Positions 40,351 to 49,418 are shown, numbered from the stretch's first letter. The stretch is DNA of 64,000 bases from Pseudoduganella albidiflava (GCF_004322755.1 NZ_CP036401.1:7006001-7070000); one strand, 5' to 3'. Notes: generated by a model not told the origin, from the sequence alone. A program made the numbers and translations.

Positions 40351-41769
40351 ATGACAACCGCCGCCGTGAACATGCCCCAGCCGACGCCCCATCCGCGCGC
40401 CATCGCCGACCTGCCCGGTCCGCGCGGCCTGCCACTGCTGGGCAATGCGCTGCAGCTGAAGCCCGCCACGATCCACCTGGCGATGGAACGCTGGAGCCGG
40501 GAATATGGCGCCATGTTCCGCGCGCGGATCGGGGCGAGCGAGGTGGTCGTGCTGTCCGACAGCGCGGCCATCATGACGCTGCTGCGCGACCGGCCGGATG
40601 GCTTCCGGCGTCCCGCCATCACGGCCGAGGTGTCGGCGGAACTGGGTGGCAGCGTGGGGCTGTTCCTGGCCGAGGGCGACGTCTGGCGCGACCAGCGCCG
40701 CATGGTGATGCATGCCTTCTCGCCCACGGCGATCCGCGCCTACTTCGACCGCATGGTGCAGGTGGCGCAGCGCCTGGAAGCCCGCTGGCTGGCAGCCGGC
40801 GACCGTGACATCGACCTGAACGCGGACCTGAAGCGCTACGCGGTGGACGTGATCGCCGGCCTTGCATTCGGTGCGGACGTGAACACGCTCGAGAGTGGCG
40901 GCGACTCGATCCAGGAGCACGTGGAAACCGTGCTGGCGGGTGTCGCGCGCCGTTCGCTGCTGCCGTTCGCTTACTGGCGCTGGTGCAGGCTGCCGGCGGA
41001 CCGGCGGCTGGAGCGCAGCGTGCGCGCGGTGCGCGAGGCCACCGATGGTTTCATTGCCGCCGCGCGGGCCGCGATGGCGACCGAGCCGGCGCTGCGGGAG
41101 CACCCCGCGAACCTGCTGCAGGCCATGCTGGCCGCGGCCGAACAGCCAGGCAGCGGGGTGGACGACGATGCCGTCGCGGGCAACGTCTCGACGATGCTGC
41201 TGGCCGGCGAAGACACGACATCGAGCGCGCTGGCCTGGCTGATCTGGCTGCTGTGGCAAAACCCGCCGGCACTGGAGCGCGCACAGGCCGAAGTGCGCCA
41301 GCATGCGCGCGAACTGACAGTGGAAAACATCGCTGCGCTCGACTACCTCGACGCCTGCGCACTGGAAGCGATGCGCCTGAAACCGCCGGCACCGTTTCTG
41401 CCGCTGCAGGCCATGCGCGACACCACGGTGCTGGGCGTGCACCTGCCGAAGGACACGCTGCTGTGGTGCGTGATGCGGCATGACAGCGTGGGCGACAAGG
41501 CCTTCCCCGATCCATTGCGCTTCGATCCCGAACGCTGGCTGGCCGGCACAGTGGACAAGGGCGTGGCACTGCCGTTCGGCGCCGGGCCGCGCATGTGCCC
41601 GGGGCGTTACCTGTCGCTGATGGAACTGAAGGTGGCGATGGCCGTGCTGCTGGGCCGTTTCGACATCGCCGGCGTGCGGGCACGCGATCGCAGCGAACCG
41701 GCCGAGGTCATGGGGTTCGTGATGGGGCCGACGCCGATGGCGATGCGACTGCGGCCCAGGGCGGAATAA
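40351..41769 (+). CDS. Cytochrome P450
   Basis: A 472-residue soluble P450 monooxygenase. The oxygen-activating helix has AGEDTT (285-290), the K-helix ExxR is EAMR (339-342), and the heme loop is FGAGPRMCPG with Cys416 as thiolate. The PGPRGLPLLGN start is typical of CYP families that act on fatty acids or small hydrophobic compounds. The start is fixed by AGGAG five bases upstream. No ferredoxin or reductase is adjacent, so the redox partner is elsewhere. It is divergent from the AraC gene. Confidence 0.93.
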   Translation: MTTAAVNMPQPTPHPRAIADLPGPRGLPLLGNALQLKPATIHLAMERWSREYGAMFRARIGASEVVVLSDSAAIMTLLRDRPDGFRRPAITAEVSAELGGSVGLFLAEGDVWRDQRRMVMHAFSPTAIRAYFDRMVQVAQRLEARWLAAGDRDIDLNADLKRYAVDVIAGLAFGADVNTLESGGDSIQEHVETVLAGVARRSLLPFAYWRWCRLPADRRLERSVRAVREATDGFIAAARAAMATEPALREHPANLLQAMLAAAEQPGSGVDDDAVAGNVSTMLLAGEDTTSSALAWLIWLLWQNPPALERAQAEVRQHARELTVENIAALDYLDACALEAMRLKPPAPFLPLQAMRDTTVLGVHLPKDTLLWCVMRHDSVGDKAFPDPLRFDPERWLAGTVDKGVALPFGAGPRMCPGRYLSLMELKVAMAVLLGRFDIAGVRARDRSEPAEVMGFVMGPTPMAMRLRPRAE

Positions 41770-41772
41770 CGC

Positions 41773-42255
41773 CTAGGCCTTGTGCCAGAAGCCCGCGTGC
41801 GCGATCTTCGCTTCGTCCTCGCGCAGCGGCCCGATCACCTCGGTAGGCCGCTGCCCGGCGGCGAACACCTGGCGGCAGGGCAGCGACAGGGTCGGGTTTT
41901 CCGGATCGCTGCCGGTCAGCGACAGCAGCGTGGCTTCGGACATCGCGTACACCACGCGCCCCACGCCGCTCCAGTAGGTGCCGCCGGCGCACATCGCACA
42001 GGGTTCGGCGTTCGTGTACATCGTGGCACCGGCCAGTCTGTCCGGCGAGTGCTGCGACGAGGCGATGCGCAGCGCATTCATCTCGGCGTGCGCGGTGCGG
42101 TCGCTGCTCGAGGCATTCATCGCCTGCGCGATCACGTTGCCATCGGCATCCGCGATGATGGCGGCGAACGGGTGATGGCCTTCGTCGCGCGAGCGCTGGG
42201 CCAGCGCGAGCACGTCCGTGAGGAACTGGTGGTCGCGCGCTGTCGGTTCAGTCAT
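41773..42255 (-). CDS. Nucleoside/guanine deaminase-like CMP/dCMP deaminase family protein
   Basis: A 160-residue zinc-dependent deaminase. The zinc site is HAE (56-58) with PCAMC (85-89, Cys86 and Cys89), and Glu58 is the proton shuttle. HPFAAIIADADGNVIAQA and the length fit the guanine deaminase/nucleoside deaminase group rather than TadA. It lies on the same strand downstream of a BMP-type nucleoside-binding protein, separated by three tandem terminators, so it has its own promoter or reads through. A link to purine salvage is likely by context. Confidence 0.85.
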   Translation of the reverse strand: MTEPTARDHQFLTDVLALAQRSRDEGHHPFAAIIADADGNVIAQAMNASSSDRTAHAEMNALRIASSQHSPDRLAGATMYTNAEPCAMCAGGTYWSGVGRVVYAMSEATLLSLTGSDPENPTLSLPCRQVFAAGQRPTEVIGPLREDEAKIAHAGFWHKA

Positions 42256-42267
42256 GGATTCTTCTCG

Positions 42268-42357
42268 AAAAAAGCGGGGCGGAATCAGCCGCCCAGCAAA
42301 AAAAGCGGGGCGGGATTTGCCGCCCAGAAAAAAAAGCGGGGCGGGATCAGCCGCCCC
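42268..42357 (-). terminator. Three tandem intrinsic terminators
   Basis: Three copies of a unit with a 31-bp period each hold the complementary arms GCGGGGCGG and CCGCCC around ATCAG or ATTTG. On the minus strand each hairpin is directly followed by GC and six to eight T residues. They form a triple terminator after the BMP gene and before the deaminase. Confidence 0.88.
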
Positions 42358-42378
42358 GTAGCGCGTGTTGAATCGCGC

Positions 42379-42441
42379 GGGAATCAATCGGGAATCAATA
42401 CCCCGGAATCATGACCCCGGAATCATTCCCCGTGAATCATT
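42379..42441. repeat. GGAATCA tandem-type repeats at the end of the BMP gene
   Basis: Five copies of GAATCA at 10-16-bp spacing lie just downstream of the BMP stop codon. Two of them sit in the longer unit CCCCGGAATCAT. Confidence 0.65.
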
Positions 42442-43522
42442 ACTTGGGAATCGTGCCTTCCACGCCCTGCACGTAGAAGTTCATCGACATCAGTTCCTTC
42501 ATCGGCATCTGCACGCCGGCGGCCACTTTCACGGCGCCCGACTGGTCCTTGATCGGGCCCGTGAACGGTACCGCCGTGCCGGCCGCGAAAGCCGCCTTCT
42601 TCTCTTCGAAGAGCTTGGCCGCGTCGGCCGGCACCACGGTGTTCAAGGGCGACATCTTGACCATGCCTTCCTTCAGGCCGCCGTGCACATGGCCGGTCTT
42701 CCACGTTCCCGCCAGCACGGCCTTCGCCACTTCGGTGTAGTAGCCACCCCACTGGTTGGTGCTGGCCGTCAGGTGCGCCTTCGGCGCGAAGCGCTGCATG
42801 TCCGAATCCCAGCCGAAGGCGTACTTGCCTTTTTCCTGTGCGGCCTGCAGGGTGGCCGGGGAGTCGGTGTTCTGCGTCAGCACGTCGGCACCCTGGGCGA
42901 TCAGCGTTTCCGCCGCCTGGCGTTCCTTGGCCGGGTCATACCAGCTGTTGACCCAGATGATGCGGGTCTTGATCTTCGGGTTCACGCTTTGCGCACCCAG
43001 CGTGAAGGCGTTGATGTTGCGGATCACTTCCGGCACCGGGAACGAACCCACGAAGCCGAGCGTATTCGTCTTCGTCATCTTGCCGGCGATGATGCCCTGC
43101 AGGTAGGAGCCTTCGAACAGGCGCGCCTCGTAGGCGCCCATGTTCTTCGTGGTCTTGAAGCCGGTGGCGTGCTGGAACACCACGTTCGGGAAAGCCTTCG
43201 CCACTTTTTCCGTCGCGTTCATGTAGCCGAACGAGGTGGTGAAAATGAGCTTGTTGCCATCCGCCGCAAGCTTGCGGATCACACGTTCGGAATCCGCGCC
43301 TTCCGGCACGTTTTCCACGTAGGTGGACTTCACCTTGCCGCCCAGCGCCTTCTCCATCTGGAGGCGGCCCTGTTCATGGGCGTATGTCCAGCCCGCATCG
43401 CCGACCGGGCCGATGTAGACAAAGCCCACCTTCAGAGGTTCCTGTGCCTGCACCGGTGCGATGGCGGCCACCGACAGCGCGGCGGACAGGCTGGCAAGGG
43501 CGAGCAGCTTGCGACGATTCAT
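42440..43522 (-). CDS. BMP-family (PnrA/Med-like) nucleoside-binding protein of an ABC transporter
   Basis: A 360-residue periplasmic binding protein (signal peptide 1-26, ending PVQAQ) of the basic-membrane-protein family, whose characterised members bind purine nucleosides. Typical blocks are KVGFVYIGPVGDAGWTYAH, VFQHATGFKTTKNMGAY and NTDSPATLQAAQEKGKYAFG. Its ABC partners are encoded at 45786-49418 on the other strand. It is 21 bp downstream of the Tsx-like gene, so porin and binding protein form one unit. Confidence 0.92.
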   Translation of the reverse strand: MNRRKLLALASLSAALSVAAIAPVQAQEPLKVGFVYIGPVGDAGWTYAHEQGRLQMEKALGGKVKSTYVENVPEGADSERVIRKLAADGNKLIFTTSFGYMNATEKVAKAFPNVVFQHATGFKTTKNMGAYEARLFEGSYLQGIIAGKMTKTNTLGFVGSFPVPEVIRNINAFTLGAQSVNPKIKTRIIWVNSWYDPAKERQAAETLIAQGADVLTQNTDSPATLQAAQEKGKYAFGWDSDMQRFAPKAHLTASTNQWGGYYTEVAKAVLAGTWKTGHVHGGLKEGMVKMSPLNTVVPADAAKLFEEKKAAFAAGTAVPFTGPIKDQSGAVKVAAGVQMPMKELMSMNFYVQGVEGTIPK

Positions 43523-43543
43523 GATGTTCCTCTTTCAGGTTGG

Positions 43544-44392
43544 TCAGAAATGGTATTCGGCACGCACCATCGGCGTGCGTGCCGTGGCGCCGCGAACGGT
43601 ATCGGACGGGTTGCCGAACTTGTTCTTCCAGTACTGGTAGGCCACGCCGAGCTTGAAGGTCTTCGGGTTGGCGCCCAGCAGCGGGCTCACGTCGTACATC
43701 AGCTTCATGTCGACATTGATTTCCACCGCCGTCGGGCCGCCGAACTCGTTCTTGCCCTTGGTGCCGATGTAGTTCGCGTAGCCTTCGAATTCCAGCGGCA
43801 CGTTCGGGATCGGGATGCTCCAGGAACTGAACAGCGCCGCGTGGGTGTCGTAGCGGTAGCGGTTGGTGGAGGTTTGCGTGAAGCCGTTGTACGGAGCGTT
43901 GGATTCATGCAACGCCACCAGGCTCACGTTCAGGAAACCCGGCACGTCGAACATCACCGTGGGGCCGAGCACCAGCATGCGCTTCTTCGAGTTGTAGCCC
44001 GCATCGGTCTTGCTGTTGATGTCGAAACCGGCCGTGATGCCCACGCCGCGCACCGGGCCGAAGGCGAGGTTCTTGCCGGTGACCTTGCCCAGGTCCAGGG
44101 TGTGGCGGTACAGCGCGTAGGCTTCGTGGGCGCCGGACCGGGCGCCGACGGCCGACGGGTCGTTTTCGTCCGACATCAGGTAATCGATGCTGAAGAAATT
44201 GCTGCCGTACTTATAGCCGCTGGCATGGCTGAAGTTCACCACGTGCTTGACGATGTCGGCGCCGTTGTAGGGCTCCGAGAACTTCGAGCCGTAGCGGTAG
44301 CTCAGCGCCGTATCGCTCCAGTCGGCGGCGTGGGCGGCGCTGGCGCAGGTGGCGGCGAGGGCGAAGGTAGCAGCAAAACGAATGGTCTTCAT
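43544..44392 (-). CDS. Tsx-like nucleoside-specific outer-membrane channel
   Basis: A 282-residue outer-membrane protein (signal peptide 1-22, ending AHA) ending in a terminal phenylalanine (VRAEYHF). SDTALSYRYGSKFSEPYNG and the spaced aromatic strands are those of the Channel_Tsx family, which lets nucleosides cross the outer membrane. It is the first gene of the tsx-like/BMP unit. A TTGTATACAA operator lies 209 bp upstream. Confidence 0.8.
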   Translation of the reverse strand: MKTIRFAATFALAATCASAAHAADWSDTALSYRYGSKFSEPYNGADIVKHVVNFSHASGYKYGSNFFSIDYLMSDENDPSAVGARSGAHEAYALYRHTLDLGKVTGKNLAFGPVRGVGITAGFDINSKTDAGYNSKKRMLVLGPTVMFDVPGFLNVSLVALHESNAPYNGFTQTSTNRYRYDTHAALFSSWSIPIPNVPLEFEGYANYIGTKGKNEFGGPTAVEINVDMKLMYDVSPLLGANPKTFKLGVAYQYWKNKFGNPSDTVRGATARTPMVRAEYHF

Positions 44393-44571
44393 GCGGGGTC
44401 CTTGTAAGTGTTGTGTAACGGATTGCATCCAATGTGCCGATCGATTGCATGCAACACGACAGTACCTTTAGCAAGTACCGGGCCACCCCGCTGTCTCCTC
44501 TACGAAATGTCCGCCGCTGTGTAACGCCGCACCAGGACGGGTCGTTCCAACGCTGCCGATGTGCATTGCCG

Positions 44572-44610
44572 GTGCATTATGCACACAATTTTGGGGCGTT
44601 TTGTATACAA
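44572..44610. promoter_or_regulatory. Operator palindromes upstream of the Tsx-like/BMP operon
   Basis: GTGCATTATGCAC (44572-44584) is a perfect 13-bp palindrome. TTTGTATACAA (44600-44610) contains the palindrome TTGTATACAA, which recurs upstream of the ABC genes at 45671. The latter fits a FadR-subfamily GntR operator. Confidence 0.7.
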
Positions 44611-44614
44611 TTTT

Positions 44615-45523
44615 CTAGAGCCCGCCCAGTGCTTCGGCCAGGCTCAACTTGCGTTCCGGTGTGCCTAAATGCAGCCGTGCCTCGATTTCCGCCAGGTGGT
44701 GCTCGATCAGCGCGGTGGCGCCCTTCACGTCGCCCCGTTCGATGAGCGCCAGCAGATCGTGGTGTTCGTGGTTGCCGCACATCGGCGCGCCCGGGTTTTC
44801 ATAGACGGCGATGATCAGCGACGAGCGCGACACCAGTTCCACCATGAAGCGCTGCAATACGGCGTTGCCCGCCAGTTCGGCCATGAGCAGGTGGAATTCG
44901 CCGCCCAGGCGGATCCAGGCGGTGCGGTCGCCGCTGCGGCGTGCCTGTTCTTCGGCGTCGAGCGCGGCGCGGATGCGGCCGATCGAGGCGGGCGTGATGT
45001 TGCGGATCACCAGCGGCACGATCTCGCGCTCGATGGCGCGGCGTGCCGTGAACACGTCGCGCGCTTCCTGCGGCGAGGGCGATGCCACCACCGCGCCGCG
45101 GTTGGGGCGCAACACCACGATATGGTCATGCGCCAGCCGCTGCAGCGCCTTGCGCACCGTGGTGCGGCTCACGCCATACAGTTCGCAGAATTCGGCCTCG
45201 CCCAGCCGCGTGCCCGGCGGCAGCTTGTGGCCCATCACGGCATTCACGACGGCGCTGTAGATGCGCAGGTCGACCGCGGCGGCGCCGCGCTTCCTGGCTG
45301 GTGCCGTGCCGGCGGCGTTTTCCACCGCATTGCCTGCCTCCTTGCCGGTCACCTTGTTTGCTGCCTTGCTGGTGACCTTGTTTACTACCTTATTTACTAC
45401 CTTACTTGCTACCTTGCTTGCTACCTTGCTTACGGCATTGCTTGTTGCGTTACTGTCCGCCGCCGGATCGGCGGCGTGCGCGGGGCGGCCGGGTGGGCGC
45501 TCCGCTGGGGTGTGCTTGGTCAT
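44615..45523 (-). CDS. GntR-family (FadR/FCD type) transcriptional regulator
   Basis: A 302-residue repressor. The wHTH (about 90-155) includes PPGTRLGEAEFCELYGVSRTTVRKALQRLA. An FCD effector domain (about 165-290) has the metal/ligand histidines in GGEFHLLMAELAGN and HHDLLALIERGD. The N-terminal 80 residues are an unusual lysine-valine tetrapeptide repeat (NAVSKVASKVASKVVNK...) encoded by a 12-bp DNA repeat. CGGAGA precedes the ATG at 45523. Matching TTGTATACAA sites lie on both sides of the gene, so it probably controls the nucleoside uptake genes and itself. Confidence 0.88.
   Translation of the reverse strand: MTKHTPAERPPGRPAHAADPAADSNATSNAVSKVASKVASKVVNKVVNKVTSKAANKVTGKEAGNAVENAAGTAPARKRGAAAVDLRIYSAVVNAVMGHKLPPGTRLGEAEFCELYGVSRTTVRKALQRLAHDHIVVLRPNRGAVVASPSPQEARDVFTARRAIEREIVPLVIRNITPASIGRIRAALDAEEQARRSGDRTAWIRLGGEFHLLMAELAGNAVLQRFMVELVSRSSLIIAVYENPGAPMCGNHEHHDLLALIERGDVKGATALIEHHLAEIEARLHLGTPERKLSLAEALGGL
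45340..45450. repeat. 12-bp coding minisatellite in the GntR gene
   Basis: About eight degenerate copies of CTACCTTGCTTG (plus strand) encode the K-V-x-S/N tetrapeptide repeats of the regulator's N-terminus. The period is a multiple of three, so copy-number change would keep the frame. Confidence 0.8.
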
Positions 45524-45669
45524 TGGCAGTCTCCGCATCGGTTCGGGATCGGGCGGGGTCGATCCGCACGCGATCGTAATGGGAAAGCACGAAGCGTGCA
45601 CGCGATGGCCGGGGCCGCGCCATATCGGATGCACGATAGTGGGGCAATAGTGCACATTTTTTGGTGCAG

Positions 45670-45681
45670 TTTGTATACAAA
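45670..45681. promoter_or_regulatory. GntR-type operator in the gntR-ABC divergent promoter
   Basis: TTTGTATACAAA is a perfect 12-bp palindrome located between the divergent gntR and ABC ATPase genes. It is the same core as at 44601-44610. Confidence 0.78.
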
Positions 45682-45785
45682 ATGGACGATGGCGTATCCT
45701 GGATGGGCGCGCCCGGCCGGATGCCGGGCGGAGCCGTTGGCATGCAACTTGCACGGACTGTGCCATTACCCCGATGGAGCCGCAG

Positions 45786-47408
45786 ATGAACGAACCACAG
45801 CCAGCGCCGCCCGGCCCGCACCGAACCGAGCCGCGGCTGCGGTTGCTCGGCATCTCGAAAATCTACCCGTCCGTGGTCGCCAACGACAGCGTGGACCTGG
45901 CCGTCATGTCGGGCGAAATCCATTCGGTGCTGGGCGAGAACGGCGCCGGAAAGAGCACGCTGATGAAGATGATCTATGGCGTGACGCGGCCCGACGCCGG
46001 AGAGATCCTGTGGGAAGGCAGGCAGGTCACGATCCCGTCGCCGGCCGCCGCGCGCCGCCTCGGCATCGGCATGGTGTTCCAGCACTTCGCCCTGTTCGAA
46101 ACGCTGACCGTGGCGGAGAACATCGCGCTGGCGCTCGATGAAAGGATCACGCCAGCGAAGCTGGCACCGCGCATCCGCGAAGTATCGGCCCGCTACGGCC
46201 TGCCGCTCGACCCGGAACGGCGCGTGCACAGCATGTCCGTCGGCGAGCGGCAGCGCGTGGAAATCGTGCGCTGCCTGCTGCAGTCGCCGCGCCTGCTGAT
46301 CATGGATGAACCGACCTCGGTGCTGACGCCCGATGCGGTGCAGAAGCTGTTCGTCTCCCTGCGCCAGCTCGCGGCCGAAGGCGTCAGCATCCTCTATATC
46401 AGCCACAAGCTCGACGAGATCCAGGCGCTGTGCGACCGCGCCACCGTGCTGCGCGCCGGCCGCGTATCCGGTACCGCCACGCCGCGCACGCAGACGGCGC
46501 ACGAACTGGCCGAACTGATGATCGGTGGCGACCTGCCCACCTGCACGCTGGCGCCGCGCGAACCGGGCGAGGTGCGGCTGGCGCTGAACAAGCTGTCGCT
46601 GCCCAGCCCCGATCCATTCGGTACCGACCTGCGGGACATCACGCTGGACCTGCATGCCGGCGAAATCGTCGGCCTGGCCGGCGTCTCCGGCAACGGGCAG
46701 CAGGAATTGATGAAGGCGATTTCCGGCGAGGTACCGCTGCGCGGTGCGGCTGGCATCCGGCTGTGCGGCATCGAAGCGGGGCGGCTGAACGCCGCGGCGC
46801 GCCGCCGGCTCGGCCTCGGCTTCGTGCCGGAAGAACGGCTCGGCCGCGGCGCGGTTCCCGGCATGTCGCTGGCGGACAATGCGCTGCTGACGGGCTACCT
46901 GGCCGAGGGCGCCGGCATGCTGCGCAGTGGCCTGGCGGGTGGCTTCACGGGGGGCTTGATCCGGCGTGGCGCGGTGCGCGACTTCGCCGACAGCGTGATC
47001 AGCCGCTTCAAGGTGAAATGCGCCGGCGCCGGCGCGGCGGCGTCCAGCCTCTCCGGCGGCAACCTGCAGAAATTCATCGTCGGCCGCGAGATCGCGCTGG
47101 CACCAAGGGTGATGGTGCTCGCGCAGCCCACGTGGGGTGTCGACATCGGCGCGGCGATGCTGATCCGCCAGGCCATCATCGACCTGCGCGACCAGGGCGT
47201 CGCCGTGCTGGTGATCTCGGAAGAACTCGACGAACTGTTCATGATGTGCGACCGCATCGCCGTACTGGCCAAGGGCCGCCTGTCGCGCGCCGTGCCGGTG
47301 AAGGAAGCCACCGTCAACCAGATCGGGGTGTGGATGAGTGGCGACTTTTCCACAGGGGCCGGACCCGCCACCGCCAGGGAAGAAGGGAGCCGCCATGTCC
47401 CGGCTTGA
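45786..47408 (+). CDS. Nucleoside ABC transporter, duplicated ATP-binding protein
   Basis: A 540-residue protein with two ABC ATPase domains, as in the RbsA/PnrC/NupA type importers that work with BMP proteins. Domain 1 has Walker A GENGAGKST (about 52-60), signature SVGERQRVEI and Walker B LLIMDEPT. Domain 2 has a degenerate Walker A (GVSGNGQQE), signature LSGGNLQKF and Walker B VMVLAQPTWG, the usual degenerate second site. The start at 45786 follows GGAG; ATG 45774 is less well placed. Its end overlaps the first permease by 14 bp. Confidence 0.94.
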   Translation: MNEPQPAPPGPHRTEPRLRLLGISKIYPSVVANDSVDLAVMSGEIHSVLGENGAGKSTLMKMIYGVTRPDAGEILWEGRQVTIPSPAAARRLGIGMVFQHFALFETLTVAENIALALDERITPAKLAPRIREVSARYGLPLDPERRVHSMSVGERQRVEIVRCLLQSPRLLIMDEPTSVLTPDAVQKLFVSLRQLAAEGVSILYISHKLDEIQALCDRATVLRAGRVSGTATPRTQTAHELAELMIGGDLPTCTLAPREPGEVRLALNKLSLPSPDPFGTDLRDITLDLHAGEIVGLAGVSGNGQQELMKAISGEVPLRGAAGIRLCGIEAGRLNAAARRRLGLGFVPEERLGRGAVPGMSLADNALLTGYLAEGAGMLRSGLAGGFTGGLIRRGAVRDFADSVISRFKVKCAGAGAAASSLSGGNLQKFIVGREIALAPRVMVLAQPTWGVDIGAAMLIRQAIIDLRDQGVAVLVISEELDELFMMCDRIAVLAKGRLSRAVPVKEATVNQIGVWMSGDFSTGAGPATAREEGSRHVPA

Positions 47409-48498
47409 AGCCCGCCCCGCGCCCTCGCGCGCGATGATGCTCGCCTCGCCGCTGATCGCCGCGCTGGCCATGCTCGTCACCGGTTCGATCCTGTTCCTGC
47501 TGCTGGGCCAGGAACCGCTGCACGCGTTCTACGTGTACTTCATCAAGCCGGCCACCACGCTGTATGGCGTGGGCGAACTGCTGTTGAAGGCCACGCCGCT
47601 GATCCTGTGCGGCGTGGGCCTGGCGATCGGTTTCCGGGCCGATGTGCACAATATCGGCGCGGACGGCCAGCTGACGGTGGGCGCCATCATCGCCGGCTGC
47701 GTGGCGCTGTACTTCGATGGCGTGGAAGCGCCCTGGGTGCTGCCGCTGATGCTCGTCGCCGGGGCGCTGGGCGGCATGGCGTGGGCGGCCATCCCGGCGC
47801 TGCTGCGCACGCGCTTCAACACGAGCGAGATCCTCGTCAGCCTGATGCTGGTGTACGTGGCCTACCTGCTGCTGAGCTACCTGGTGCATGGCCCGCTGCG
47901 CGATCCGGATGGCTTCAATTTCCCTCAATCGAAGATGTTCGGCGACTCCGCCACGCTGCCGCTGCTGGTCGAGGGTTTGCGCGTCAACGCGGCCTTCCTC
48001 CTGTCGCTGGCCGGCGTGGCGGGCGCGTGGTTCTTCTGCCGCCACACCTTCGCCGGCTACCGCATGCAGGTCAGCGGCATGGCGCCGGCCGCCGCGCTGT
48101 ATGCGGGCTTCTCGGCGCCGAAGAACGTGTGGCTGGCGTTCCTCGTCAGCGGTGCGATGGCGGGGCTGGCGGGCGTGGGGGAGGTGGCCGGCCCGATCGG
48201 GCAGCTGCAGCCTTCCGTGTCGCCCGGCTATGGCTTCGCGGCGATCATCGTCGCCTATGTCGGCCGCCTGCATCCGGTGGGCGTGCTGCTGGCGGCGCTG
48301 CTGATGTCGCTGCTGTACATCGGCGGCGAGGCGGCGCAGATCGAGCTGCAGCTGCCATCCGCCATCACCGGCCTGTTCCAGGGGCTGCTGCTGTTCTACC
48401 TGCTGGCGGCGGACCTGTTCATCCACTACCGCTTCAAGCCGCGCGTGCGCGTGGCACCCGCCGGGAAAACGGCGGCAACCCCGGAGATCGCCGCATGA
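47395..48498 (+). CDS. Nucleoside ABC transporter permease 1
   Basis: A 367-residue membrane permease of the BPD_transp_2 family with about nine to ten helices. Landmarks are LLLKATPLILCGVGLAIGFRADVHNIGADGQ near residue 63 and a GYGFAAIIVAYVGRLHPVGVLLAALL stretch at the coupling region. GGGAG stands before the ATG at 47395. It overlaps both neighbours (14 bp with the ATPase, ATGA with permease 2), so stoichiometric translation is expected. Confidence 0.93.
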   Translation: MSRLEARPAPSRAMMLASPLIAALAMLVTGSILFLLLGQEPLHAFYVYFIKPATTLYGVGELLLKATPLILCGVGLAIGFRADVHNIGADGQLTVGAIIAGCVALYFDGVEAPWVLPLMLVAGALGGMAWAAIPALLRTRFNTSEILVSLMLVYVAYLLLSYLVHGPLRDPDGFNFPQSKMFGDSATLPLLVEGLRVNAAFLLSLAGVAGAWFFCRHTFAGYRMQVSGMAPAAALYAGFSAPKNVWLAFLVSGAMAGLAGVGEVAGPIGQLQPSVSPGYGFAAIIVAYVGRLHPVGVLLAALLMSLLYIGGEAAQIELQLPSAITGLFQGLLLFYLLAADLFIHYRFKPRVRVAPAGKTAATPEIAA

Positions 48499-49418
48499 AT
48501 CCCGACTACGTGATCGCATTCTTGGCCAGCACCGCCGGTGCCGCCACGCCGCTGGTGCTGGCATCGTCCGGCGAACTGGTGGCGGAACGCTCCGGGGTGC
48601 TGAACCTGGGGCTCGAGGGCATCATGCTGGTGGGCGCCGTTACCGGCTTCATGGCCACCGTGTCCACCGGTTCGCTCACTCTTGGCTTGCTGGCCGCGCT
48701 GCTGGCCGGCATGGCGATGTCGCTGATCTTCGGCTTCCTCGTGCTCACCCTGCAGACCAACCAGGTGGCGACCGGCCTGGCCCTGACGCTGTTCGGCATC
48801 GGCCTGTCCGCCTTCCTCGGCCGCGACCTGGTCGGCCAGACGGTGGCACCGATCGCAGCGCTGTCGTTCCCGGTGCTCTCCGACATACCCTTCATCGGGC
48901 CGCTGCTGTTCCGCTTCGATCCCGTGGTCTACCTGTCGCTGCTGCTGGTCGTCGCTGCGGGCTGGATGCTGGCGCGCACGCGCATCGGCCTGCAGATCCG
49001 CGCCGTGGGCGAAGCGCCGCACAGTGCGCATGCGATCGGGATGCCGGTGATCGGGCTGCGCTATGCCGCCGTGCTGTTCGGCGGCGCCATGGCGGGCGTG
49101 GGCGGCGCCTACATGTCGCTGGCGCTCACGCCGATGTGGGTGGAAGGCATGACGGCCGGCCGCGGCTGGATCGCGCTGGCGCAGGTGGTGTTCGCCACCT
49201 GGAAGCCGCGCAACGTGGTGCTGGGCGCCTATCTCTTCGGTGGCGTGACGGTGCTGCAGTTCCACGGCCAGGGCATGGGGCTGGCCGTGCCGTCGCAATT
49301 CCTGTCGATGCTGCCGTATCTCGCGACCATCGCGATCCTGGTGATCATCTGCCGCGATCCGAAGACGATCCTGCTGAACAAGCCGATGTCGCTGGGGCAG
49401 AACTTCAAGGCCGATTGA
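48495..49418 (+). CDS. Nucleoside ABC transporter permease 2
   Basis: A 307-residue membrane permease of the same family, matching the usual pair of unequal permeases in BMP-type importers. SSGELVAERSGVLNLGLEGIML near residue 22 is the typical first-loop signature. AVGEAPHSAHAIGM is the coupling helix. The start overlaps the permease 1 stop (ATGA). It is the last gene of the uptake operon; a weak CCCGGC/GCCGGG hairpin follows at 49421-49440. Confidence 0.93.
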   Translation: MNPDYVIAFLASTAGAATPLVLASSGELVAERSGVLNLGLEGIMLVGAVTGFMATVSTGSLTLGLLAALLAGMAMSLIFGFLVLTLQTNQVATGLALTLFGIGLSAFLGRDLVGQTVAPIAALSFPVLSDIPFIGPLLFRFDPVVYLSLLLVVAAGWMLARTRIGLQIRAVGEAPHSAHAIGMPVIGLRYAAVLFGGAMAGVGGAYMSLALTPMWVEGMTAGRGWIALAQVVFATWKPRNVVLGAYLFGGVTVLQFHGQGMGLAVPSQFLSMLPYLATIAILVIICRDPKTILLNKPMSLGQNFKAD

